A stretch of 64,000 bases of DNA. Source: Heliocidaris tuberculata. Its lineage: Eukaryota > Echinodermata > Echinoidea > Camarodonta > Echinometridae. A program made the position numbers and the translations under genes. Where the stretch lies: contig CM046846.1 of NCBI GenBank assembly GCA_025618425.1, positions 32,864,309 to 32,928,308 on the forward strand. The letters run 5' to 3'. Positions 1 to 12,772 of the stretch are shown here, piece after piece. The notes below the pieces were generated by a model, which was not told where the DNA came from, made no database searches, and worked only from the letters and a program-made list of their open reading frames with translations. The stretch's first letter is position 1; each line of letters begins with the position of its first letter.

Positions 1-295
1 AATATCTCTCAAACCAGAGCTCTAGATGCATATAAAAGGAAAAGAATCACAGTCACATGACACAATTGCCAATTCAAGACTGAAATATACATGTTAACTT
101 CTAAAACACAACTTTTCATCCCCCCCCCCCCCCCATTTTCACCTATACCTTTTCTCATCTGTCTATCATTTGTACCTACTTAACTAAATCAAATTGACAA
201 TTTCTTCACATTTTATCTCATGAACACCAATAGATATGTAATGGGTTGGAAAAATAGAAACAATTATAAATTCAACTTGAGATTGAATGTCTTAC
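1..295 (-). other. AFF intron after exon G (truncated at window edge)
   Basis: Non-coding. It holds the donor of exon G at 295-294 and a C homopolymer at 121-134. Nothing else was recognised; the next exon must lie below base 1. Confidence 0.7.
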
Positions 296-359
296 CTGAG
301 TATCAGCTAAATGTTTGAGTTTCTTGCCCTCGGCTAGATAATCATCTGCAGTGAATTGT
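296..359 (-). CDS. AFF: AFF exon G: start of the C-terminal homology domain
   Basis: 64-nt exon with acceptor CATCTTTACAG and donor ACTCAG followed by GTAAG. After one base that completes Arg it reads [20 protein letters not shown] and one more Gln. The pattern DDYLxEGKKLKHxAD is very close to the opening helix of the AFF C-terminal homology domain (in vertebrates DxYMxEAKKLKHKAD), which mediates homo- and heterodimerisation. It ends in phase 0. The remaining helices should be encoded by exons below base 1. This exon fixes the family assignment. Confidence 0.93.
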
Positions 360-2341
360 CTGTAAAGATGAAATGGAAATATACACAAATTACATATTTC
401 AGATGAATTATCAGCAAATAGGTATCAAATTTTTAAAAAAACAACAACACTTCAGCGGGGTGTAGAAAATTTTAATATAATTTCCCCTTAAAATAGAGCT
501 GCTACACAAACGTGTCACGGCTAAATGCTTGACTATTATCCCCTTGGCTAGACAGCAATCAGCCATGAATACTTTTTTTAGACAAATGGGTAATTAACAG
601 AAAAATAACAAGTTTAAGGTAATTGCCTGCAGAGATGGAAGAATGGAGTTGCATCACAATCATGTGCTTGATATTACAGGACTGTAATACTTGGGGTATT
701 TTTCAGAAGATAAAAGTGAATAACAGTGTTTGTAAACAATAAAGTCAATTGTCATCTAGATGTATTTTCAAAAGTAATTCAGTCATCATAAGAGATAGAA
801 ATAATCCATGGTACTTAATAAAACAAGAAGTTGGTGCACATATTGACAGAAAAATTGTAAACCATACCTTTAATCATACATATGTTTAAAGATTATAACT
901 TAATTGAAAATAGCAGATCTCTCAGCTTTCAGATTTGCATAGCTTAGGTAAAAACCATTTTTGGCAAACAGCAATATAGCTAGTGGCTGTTTATAATTTG
1001 GTGGGTATTGCAAAACTATTGAATGAGGTGGCTTATAAAAGAAAGGTGCAAGGGGAGGGGGGGGGGGGGGTAGCAAGAAGTAAATACAAAGTGAGGGATT
1101 CCGGGGGGGGGGGGGGGGGGTGAATGAGAGTAGAGGGTAGGGGCACACTCCAGGCTGATGAGAAAGTACATGTATGTGACATGACTGCCTTGAGGTTGAA
1201 GAGCTGGAAGAGCCTTCCAAGATATCATAAGGGGCACAGATTAACTTTGCAGAGAAACACTCAAAAAACATAAATGGACTGATTTCTGCTCTAGGAATGC
1301 ATGCATCTTTACCACATCACACAGACATCAAGTACAGACATGCTGTAACTATACAACATCACAGACTAGAACAAGGCACCTTATATTCATAGCGAGGACA
1401 TTAAATATTGAATGTACTCTGGAATCATACATGAATATATGAATGCAATCTCCTATATATCATGCTACATGTATATCCTACTGCAGAGGAAGGAACAATA
1501 GGCTGAGGGATACAACTAGACTCACACTCAAATCAACAAATACAAAATAGAGCTGTTCACATGTGTGCTTCTAATTCATCCCTTTTCCACTTGGCTCAAG
1601 ATGGACTATTCCATTTCAGAGTAGTTCTTAAATCATCAAAAGGCAGGTTACAACCATAGGATGCTGCTATGCTAGCCATGCCTAAAACAAGCACAGGAAT
1701 GCCACATGACATCCAAAGCTATTTAGGACTAGAATCAAATTCTGAATACAGTCATTAGGTCAGTCTGTTGTGGAGCTCAACTAGGGAGACATCTGAACAT
1801 AATCGCTAAGGTGCCGTTCAGATATGGCAAGAAAATTCACAGGTATGAGATGACCTTTAGAAGACCTGTAAATGTCTGTTGTGCTGGGGGCAGGAAGAAT
1901 GAGTCAACGTAACATGAGAGAGGCTAGCAAGCACAGTCTTTACAAAGTAATAGGCCTACCTTTACAACCAGTCAACTACATGAGCAAAGACGGAGAGTGA
2001 GATTACAGCTAATCTTAGGACAAATAGTCATCAGTCACGTACACCAGATCTTGGAACATTTGCCTGCGTATTTCAGCAATATGGTTTATACACCATAAAG
2101 GGATACGCCATATGGATTCAGATTAAGAATAAGCAGAAAAGAAGAGCACTTTAAGGTGTCATCTTGCATATTCTCATCGACATGAAGTCTACATTTTGAA
2201 AACTATCCATTAATGGATAGAACAAAGAGTTTATGTCTGTGGAAGAAAGAGAAAGAGAGACGGAGGGACAGAAAAACCAACAGATTGAAAGAGAGTCGCA
2301 GAGGAAAAAAGAGGAAAAAATGACAAAGAAAGCAAGAGAGT

Positions 2342-2372
<31 letters not shown>

Positions 2373-4198
2373 GGGGGAGTGGGGAGGGGGAACAAGTGGC
2401 ACACAACCCCCTGTGTTGTCATTTCTATACGGAATATAAAAAAAAAACATTGAGTCTACATACCCCCTCTAATAATACACAACTGATACCTGATCATCAC
2501 AAAGGCTCAGAGAAACATATATTCATAATTCCCCAACCATATGTGCGTCGATATCTTTTGATCTCATCGCAGTCTAATCATGATCATCATGCAGATATGG
2601 AGAGATGTACCAGCAGAATTCACATATCTACTATCACATTAGCAAGTGTAACATAATGACTTTTTATTAGCATGATTTAGCCCACGAGAGGCTCCCTACG
2701 TGACACATGTACACACGTACATGTATGTATCCAGGCATTCAGTAATGTGGAGAGTAGTCTTTCAATTCAAACACTCTTTACACAACAAACCTAGGCTAAA
2801 AGTAACTGTGAATGTCTGTAAACAACTGACATTATTTTCAACACTGAACTGATTCAGGTATGTGGTGATAGCGGATGAGAAGCTTGCCAAAATATACCAT
2901 TACCATTCCAAATTAACCTACGAGTTCACAACAATACTGAATTTATATTAAAAATATAGATTTATTCATTTTATATTATTGCTATTTGTAAATAAAATCA
3001 AACCAATCAAGGATGAATCAAATATCAATATTGTTTTCAAAACATTTAAATCACCCTGGTTTACAGATTTAAAAAAAATGATGAACAGCTCTTCCCTACT
3101 GTTCATGCCTTTATAAATTATTTCTTTCTTTAAAAAAAAAACTAATGACTGACATATTTTAAAGTAATTTTCTTTATTTTTAGAGCTTTTTAAGAGGAAC
3201 ATATGTGCTGGAAAATGGGACAATACAATAAGAAACTCCACTTCACAAATATCTCTAATCTGGATCAAGGTTATGTGACAGCCAACCTAAATTGTATAAA
3301 AAATATTAAAAATATATAAAAACATTAGTATCAATGTAACCCATTCTGCTACTGATAAAAGATTAGATCTAGGGTCTGAGACGGGGTAGACTAGAGTTCA
3401 TATTAGCTGAGGAATCGCGGAAGGGAATTATGTATGCATCTTGTGGTTAATTTGGCAGTGGCTGAAAGTGGGGAGATTGAGAATGAGTTGACGATATAAT
3501 GAGATACGAGGCTGGTCATGCACTGTCTACTGGTGGTTTGCTGCTTCTTGAATCGGAGTGAAGGGGAAGGCAAATATTCCTCATGCAATTAACAAGAAAA
3601 AATATGATTATGGGATCATAACTCCTTGATCAGATGAATATATTAGCAACAGGAACATTTTTTAGTTTAATTTTTTTGTGAAGAAAATAATCAGCATTTT
3701 TCTATTAATGAAATTCTCTGTTTCTCTTATATAACTAAACAATTTACTCTTTTTGTACTGCGCTTATCAAATTGAGATATCACTCCTCAATTCTTGAAAG
3801 TGTTACCCTGTCTCTAGCGCATTCATGTATGCTATGAATACCTATCTTGGAGATGGTTTTTTGGTTACATAAATGGACAGAGAATGGAAGAATGACTAGG
3901 AAAATTTGATATTCACTTTTATAATTCTATAACTATTCCAATAATGCAGAAATCAAATTAACATTGTATTTTTGACAGAAAAGACATCAAAATGAAATTT
4001 TGAAAAATCCAATAATTTTCCTTGAGACAAATTGCAGACTCATGAGCCACAGAGAATATTTACATGCGGTGTCAATTTGGAAGAAATGGATAATCTAATC
4101 AATGTAACATAAGGAAGAAGACAGTTAGACTTGCATTTTAAACATCTTTCCCCAGACAGTAATGAAGGGATGGAGATAGATAGAAAGATAGAAAGAGA

Positions 4199-4230
<32 letters not shown>

Positions 4231-7200
4231 CAGAGACAGAGAGAGAGAGATAGAGAGAGAGAGAGAAGGGGGGGGGTTAATGTTTACATAAAATTTCATG
4301 TTTGCTTCTTAGAAGAGATGCTGGTAGCTTCAAAATTTCTAAGATGAAATGTAAATGTCATATTATTATTATTTGTCTTTATTAATTTCTATTGATTGAT
4401 TGATTTATTTATTTATTCATTTACTTATTTATTTATAAAGTATTATAAAGCAGAAAATATAATTTGTTTTGAATGCTACCATAAAAAAGAAACAGAACAG
4501 AAAATGTCTGGAATTAATTTCCAAGATTCACATGAGCACTGATACACCAAGCTTATCACTCGTACTATGCAACTTGACAGTTCAACATTTCTTTACACAG
4601 CAATCAAAGAGAGGTAATTAATCACAAGCAGAAGACCATAGTAAGAGTCTGATCATTAAGACTAGGTCCTGAATAAGAATTCATCTCCACACTCACTGCC
4701 ATGGCCAGGTTCACAAGTTCAAACTCACCACCAGCTGTCAATTGATTCATTGCTAGCTCCCTATTCACACTAGCAAAATTAAGCTTTACCAACCAAATTA
4801 CAGCTATAGAATAATTAATTTTTTCTTCGAGTAACATTGTAAAACAAAACATATTACGAATGGAGGCGTGAGCATCATTTTGAATGAAAACTCGATCAGA
4901 AATCCAGGTCTATCGCATTTGCAAACATCTCATTGACAAAAAGCCTTATCATGAGCATGCACTCATACAACTGGCTAGCTGTAATTTTGTGCACTTGCAG
5001 AATATCCATGACATGATGTTAACTGACAAGGTGTAAACTGACCTCCCCCAAAACAGTTTCTTTATATGACTTTCCCTGACATGATATCTGTTTTATATCC
5101 TGCTTGTACAGCTAGTTTAGCTATAAGGTGATTCTGACACAAGCAAATTTTTGTATGGATTTCATCTAGTGTGAATGCATTACAAAAGGTTCAATGTGAA
5201 CAGATGTCTCTAGGGCAACCACATAGGTCACATCTTGAACACACAGAAATAAAATATCAGCAGCAGAGCTCTAATTCACTCCAGAAAATATTCTCCATGC
5301 CAAATAGCGCAGATGTCCCCAGTGCAACCAAACCGGTTTCATCTCAATTAAGCAAATGTTGCTACATTTGACAGAGCCTCTTAATCTTGTTTGTTAAAGG
5401 CTAGTTTGCTTCTGATGCAGTATGATAGGCCATAATTACCATACAGCAAAATAAGATATTCACTGTAGACATTTAAGAGGTATTTTATTGCAACCTGATG
5501 TAAGGAAGACATGTGTGGGAGCACGGTGGTATATTGGTGAAGGCTCTTGACTCTTATACAAGAGGTCCTGGGTTCAATCCTTGGTGGGTGCTTACATCCT
5601 TAGACAAGACGTTTTACCCATATTTGTCCCTAGGTGTAAATGGGTACTTGGCAATCGCTGGGGGTAATAATGATTGCAGGGCCCTCAGGAAAAAACAGCA
5701 CTAATGCTGATAAGGATTCCTGGGTGAACAAAATTATTATTAATATTATTATCACACCAAGCAGGAATAAATTTTTCACATTTTCAGATTCTTAACGTAG
5801 CTGCTGGTGTCAAATTATTAGTAAGATATGACATGATAAGATTTACAGACTGAACAAATACAGATATCCCATTCCCTTTTTTTCTCTGTCACTATTTTAA
5901 GTGAGCAGTTTCTACAGCAGAGTATGGGCTTGAAACAGTTTTTATCTTGTCTTCTTGGAAAAAAGTCTGTCTTCGGGCTGTAAGCAGTGATGTAACAATG
6001 TACTACGACCAGCAGTGGTTCATTTTGGATGACATGTTTGGAGAGGGGGGGGGGGAGGAGGAGAGGGGATGGAGGATAAGTATCCTAACCCTGTTCTGTC
6101 ATAACCCCCAAAATACATTAACACAGTTGTTTTGAAGCTTTTTTCACTTGAAATGAAAGTGAACCAAGCAGGAGGTTGGCACACTGTCAAAGGGAACATC
6201 CATCCCAAACAAACACGGAAACACGTCTTCATACAACACGAAATACCTCCAGGATGCTTCAAACCCTGCCAAGATTCCATGATATACTACTCAACCATGA
6301 GGGCTCTCTTCTTACTTTTCTCCATTTATTTGGGAGGTGGCGGTTTGGTGGGGATATCTGGTAAGCATTAGGTGTTTTCAAATATCACAGAAACATGTCT
6401 TTAAACAACACGAAATACCTCCAGCATCTTTCAGACCCTGCCAAGATTTACTCTCCATGATTTAGTAATCAACCATGAGGGCTCTCTTACATTTCTCCTT
6501 TTATTGGGGGGGGGGGGGTGGAGGGTTTAAGGGAAGGTGGGGGAAATTTGGTAAACATTAGATCGTTCATATCATTAGAGTTGGGACAAGAAGGCAGGAC
6601 CACTCCTCAAGGGGCAGGGGTAAGGAGGGTTGCTAGGAGAAGAGGTTGCTAGGGGGAGGACAGGTTGGTATAGCAATATTAGATGGTTTATCATTTCTTT
6701 GTTCATGTTAGTAATTTTTGTTGTGTATTAAACTTTTAGTAGCAAGCTCTGAATGGATGTCTCCATACAAAAACATTCCTGTCATAAAACCTCTAACCTC
6801 TCCATATGATCCCCATTCTACCCCCCTCCCTTCCTCATTCTGACTTCAAAGCTCGTTGGAGCCATCTAAGTCAACAATATCAAGCATGAAGAAATTTCAA
6901 ATGCTCTAATGCAAGGTTTACTTTCTCCCTGTCGGTGAGATCAGAGCCAGACACATTTCCATCACCGCCAAGCAAGAATGCTAACGAGTACATTCATTGG
7001 CATCTAGACAACACGACACGCAGTAGAAGCATGCCTTTAAACATGCTGACTACTGACTGTCATGGTATGATGAATCGCACGCAAATTATCCCTGGCACTT
7101 TGAAATGATTAATTTCCAGCTCTCCTGTCCCTGAAGTCGTCTTCTTCGTCCGCGAGGGAGAGATGGAGAAGCTCATCGGTAGAACCTATCCCTGGTTTGT

Positions 7201-10200
7201 CCTCCCAGGGGAGCCGACTATGAATTCATCATCATCATCGTCGTCCGAGTCAGTCTTTATGGTCTATATCAACTACATGTAGCATTTACTCAGTATCGCT
7301 ACTACATGTCAATAATCTAGCAGAATGCCCATCCCCTCCCTCATCTACACTTCTTTACAAATTCTATAATCTTGAAATGCTCACCCTTAATGGATCGCTT
7401 TATCATTTTTTTATCAATTAACACCCAGATACTAAGGTTTTCCACACCTGTATATTTTATACAGCTAACATCACATGAAAATATAATTAACCTTGACATG
7501 GTTGGCAAACTGAGGTAATTTGACTAGGCTGTAATATATCTACAGAACTGATTATGTTGATGATACAGCGCAAGGCACGCCCCCCCCCCCCTCCCAATCT
7601 ACCGAACTGCTACATATTCTCATTATCTTAAAAAGCTCACCATTAATCAACTGATTTATCTTTTCTTTTTCTTTTTCAGTGACACCCTGGCACAAAGGTA
7701 TTCCTAATCAGTATACCTGACAAGATATACATGATATAAAGCAATTGACCTTGACAAGGCTGGTTAATGGAGGAGGGCTATAAATTGGTTCTGAGCCATG
7801 CCTAGATTCAATTGAACTTTACATTAATGCTAATAATCATCCTAATTAGCTTTATACATTGTCTTTTAATGAAGGATAAAAAGCACTTAACATTATTATC
7901 ATTAACCTAGCTTTAGCAAAGCAGGATTGATAAAGTGTCTTTTAACCCTTTCAGGATAGGAATTATTTAAGCGATAAATTGATCACATTTTGTTCTTCAA
8001 ATTGGCAACAATAATATTTATCTTTTAGTGCTACATGGTTCTAATAAGGTGTAATGTCTTTGAAAACAATATACATGGTCAGGAATTTTGTCGAAAAGTT
8101 TTAAAAATTGCCAATTTTGATAAAAATTAATGATTTTGAACCCCTCGATGTGTTGCCAATTTAAGGATTTTAAAGCTTATTTTCGTTTTTAAAATTTCTG
8201 GCATCAAACACAATATGATCATGCAACAAAAATGGATACAGTGTGTGCAGGAATTTTTGCTCTTTCTACTCATGCATATGGTATATTTTTTAGAGCTCTG
8301 AATCAAGTTATTGAGCCAAACTACAAAATGTGGTCAATTTGTCTTGAAAGGGTTAATAGTGAAACAAAGCACTTATTATTATCATTATTAACCTAGCTTT
8401 AGCTGAGTGGCCAAGTAGTGTTCAAAGCAATCAAGGTTTTCCTTCCTATCAGGCAGAAATTTACTACACCTGAACCAAGAGCAACAACTGCAGATGAAAT
8501 GCCTTGTGCAAGGAATACTAAGGATACCAGCACCAGGCTGAGATATCAGCCCCAACCCAAATCTACATTTGCCACTCTAAACCCAGGTGTTAAATGGGTA
8601 CAGGTAGGAAGAAATTCCTTGAATGCTGTGAGCACCGAATTTTTGTAGCCTAGCTAGAGCAGGGGAAATATTGGAGCGCCTTGAGCACCTTATTACGTGG
8701 TGGATATGAGCACTATAAAAATACACAATATTATCATTATTACTATTATTTTGATTTAAGTTTTCAACAATGCATCAACGATCAACTGATGCATGAATTT
8801 ATGATCCTTCTGCCATTCTATGATTCAAACTAATTAGTGCTTCAAAAATTTATACTGAATGTTGCCAAGAAGTGACAAAGTGAAAAGCAACTGCTTTTCC
8901 ATATCCCATTTAGGGCTAAATATAAACTTATTTGATAATTTCCCACAAATCATTTGGTTATCTAATAATGACTTCTACTGCCTGAGTCCCCATGTTTTAG
9001 GATGGAGTATCTGATGATTGTGGAACTGTGTGCATCTATGCTGAAATTCAAGCATACTGTGGCTACAAATATGTAAAGAATATTTTAATATTATATGCAT
9101 TCAATTTGTATGTTTTGCATTTAATTTGAATTATGGACTTTGATAATTATTCAATTTCTAAAATCAATATTCCTATCTTTTTTATCCATCTTACATTGTA
9201 AACATTATTAAGTTATTGGACTGTTGTAATGCATATTCTATATCAATAAACCAAAACTGAATTGGATTGAATTAAAATTTGATTTTTTTTTTTTAACACA
9301 AAGGTGATATAGACTTTGCTTCAGTCACTTTGGATATTGTTAAACCACCAAATTAGGAGCCTGAATCTGCAGACTAGGCGAAGGTGCAAATAGTACAAGG
9401 AGTACCTCAACGAAAATACTACAAAATATATGGAGAGGGAAGTAAACTTGGAATGTATTATCTTTTCGCCATTTCTCCACTTGTTTTTCCCCCTGGAGGC
9501 CCCAATCTAGCTGAAACCGAACTCGACAACTTCTGTTGCTCTGATGACTGACAAGCCAACATGAAGTGACTGGAGATGGAATCACTGCCAAGTAGGTATG
9601 CTAAACACCAAGGAGGAGTCAGGGCCATGACAAATACAGGGGAGGGGGGGGGGGGGCATCAAGGTGGGAGCCATGGCAATTAGGGGGGAGAGAGTGACAC
9701 AGAGACAATCCTCAAAACAAGTGAGTAAAGAGAATAGTACAATAATAGAAATGTAGACCCCCAAAATGAGGTATGACGTATGAGGTAATATGAAGGAAGA
9801 TAAACTTAGATAGAAGAGGAAAAAGTCTACTGAGAAGGAGTTAGGAGGGGAAACAAACAGAAATAGCATATAAACAAATAAGAGTGAGTGAGAAAGAGAG
9901 AAAGAAAGAGAGTGTGAGAGAGACAGAGAGGTAGAGAGAGAGAGAGAGAGAAGAGAGAAAGAGGGGTGGGGAATTAACTCATAGACATCCAAAAACAAAA
10001 ACAGGGATAGGGACAGCCAAAACAGTCTAAAAAAAGAGAAACAGATACAAAGAAGCAGAGAGATAGAGAGCAAGTGAATCAAGAAGAACATATTTTACAA
10101 AGAAATGTCAGTCTGAGGTCACTGCAACTTATACCATCAATTTCACCTGTGTGCTCTGAGGAAACATTGCTAATCACATCCAGAGGGCGAGACTGCATCA

Positions 10201-12632
10201 ATTCTACCACTGGGACAAATAAATATCAATACAACTTGACTCAAATGCCTGTCACTGTCACCATCTTATGTACCAGAAGTGCCTATCTCAGGCTCATCGG
10301 GACACCAACTAATTGATTGTGAATGCACAGTCCCTCTGCATCTTACAACCTGAAGACATCTTGATACACCTTCAAAGGTCACTGGAAATCTATTCCACAT
10401 TCAAGGCTTTCGATCTCTTCTACCTTTATGACATGCAGGAAATTCAATTTTGACATTCTTGCTTTCTGATAGCATACCAAGAACCTAATCAATCTCAAAA
10501 TACCAAGCAAGCGAGTTCCTCCGTAAAGCCACACAAAGACGATTAACACATCCCATGCCACCGTCACTGAACGGACGTATGTGCCGATTCGCGACAGACG
10601 AAACTCGGGAACGAAGGAGATAAGCGATGAAATATCCATCACTTGTCGCATTACAGTACTGAGATAGCAACGGGATGTGTTGTGACTATCGCCATGGATA
10701 AATCTCGACATTGGCAGGAAATTGAATGACACACAGCGAACATATCACTCTCTCTCTCTTTCTTTTCAGTCCCTAAAACCTCTTCTTTTTTTTCCTTACT
10801 CCTTTCGGAGTGAGCGTTGACAGCTAGATAGAGGAAGCCAGGTGCCACTGGTGTTAACATACTTGGTGCGCCACACACCCTGGTAACAGAATCCCACCAC
10901 ATAGCACTGATATTATTCTACCTTACATCCTACTTCTCTGTTGTGTCCTCGAATGAAAGAACATCGCAATTAAAAAAAATATATATTTCCAAGTTCTAGA
11001 TGTCAGATTTAAAGTGAAGTGTATGGTACATTTCATTTTTCAACTGCAATTTCAATTTGCAAGAGAACCTGTCTATATATTGATACAAACATTTTGTTTT
11101 TCTTGAGTGTGAACACTAAGTAGAAAATTGAATCCCTAATCAGTTTAAAGATTCAAAACAATGAAGAACAGAGGGGAGAACAAAAATAAAAACTCAAATA
11201 TTCCTATGTTCAACATATACCTAAGCAAACACAGTATCAATATATAGAATATATAAAGAACACACAGCATGCCACTGTGCTTTCTTTAATTGCACAGATT
11301 TATGCATCTAAAAATAAATAATACATTCACGTGCACACAGTAAGCACTTAAAACACTTCTCATACACTACAATTATATCCCTGGCTTTTTACAAGAGATT
11401 AAACAACCCATCTAAGCGTGGGAGACAGGCAACGCTTATGTCATCACGTTAGAGAAACAATGTCGGGCGAGGCAACCTTGCCGCTAAAATGAAATACACT
11501 TATGACGTCCAAGAAAGAGATGGAGAAAAGGAGAAAAAAATCAATAGGAATATAATGATTAGAGGTCTCCTTTGCCATAAACTGCCAGACAGTTCACGAT
11601 AAGTCAACACACGCACATACACATAGTGTACGTAAGCCAGCCACAGGCAAAAGTGTGTGTCTCGTCTTCTCCGTGCAATTATGCATTCGAAGGTGCATTC
11701 CACGAACCCGATGTATAATTCATTTCAGCGACATGCAAAGCCGCAAAAATGGCAGAAAGGAGGAAGCTTGCATATGGGAGAAATCCTGGAACATCTTACT
11801 CCAATTCTCCAGTAATGACAATCCCATTAGCCTTCACAGATATTGATTTTTCTCAGTACATGTCTATTTGTTTTCATGTTCTGATGTTTCATTTAAATTG
11901 CTCACGCATGTCATCACATAGACTATTCCCAATGGCATCATAAAAAAAGGGATTGCCAACATTGATTTCAGGATCCCAAGATGATTACCGCATTTGTAAA
12001 AACACTTTCTCCTTCAATTCTTTTTCTCTTAAAACCTTTATCCTTTGTGTACTTTGGCAGAGTGGTTCAAAGATGAGTTTCAAACAACAGACTATCTAAT
12101 CTGATTGAGTACTCATGTGACAAAAGAAGGCAAACAGTGGCTGAAATGATAAGAATGGAGAGGACTGATCTAATTCCTTCGGCTACATTTCCCTCTCAAT
12201 GTCCCTCTATCTGTCTACTGAACTACATATCACTCTATTTACTTATGAATCATTCTATCTCTTTATCCCTCTATCTAGCACATATATATATCAATTCATC
12301 TATCCATCTCCCTATGTATCTTTTCATCCAACTATCTATCTATCAGTCCCTCAACTAATCAAAATAAAAATTGCAAATATATCTTTCAATCCTCTCATCT
12401 ACCTACCTACCAATATTTGTCATCTAGCTAGATGTATCATTAATCTATCTGTCGGTCTGTCTGTCTGACTACTTGACTGACTGACTGTCTGTCCGTCTGT
12501 CTGAATGACTGACTGACTGTCTGTCTGTCTGTGTCTGTCTGTCTCTGTCTGTGTCTGTCTGTCTGTCTCTATCTGACTGACTGTCTCTGTCTGTCTGTCT
12601 GTCTGTCTGTCTCTGTCAGTTTGTGTGTCTAT

Positions 12633-12667
<35 letters not shown>

Positions 12668-12741
12668 CCTGTCTATCTATCTCTGTCTCTGTCTGTCTCT
12701 GACTGACTGACTGACTGACTGTCTGTCAGTTTGTGTGTCTA

Positions 12742-12772
<31 letters not shown>

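Noticed and set aside
5515..5590. Genuine tRNA gene
   Set aside because: Box-like elements are present but the cloverleaf is not maintained and a SINE body and ATT tail follow.
9130..9290. 3' tail of another non-LTR retrotransposon
   Set aside because: There is an AATAAA-like site and an ATTGGATTGAATT end, but no coding remnant to support it.
9582..10091. 169-codon minus-strand frame resembling a hydrophobic protein
   Set aside because: Driven by GA-rich tracts and a G run; no initiator context, splice sites or family motif.
10379..10732. 117-codon minus-strand frame with hydrophobic segments
   Set aside because: Composition is less biased than its neighbours, but no motif was recognised and it lies within an intron whose flanking exon phases already fit. 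Kept out for lack of support.
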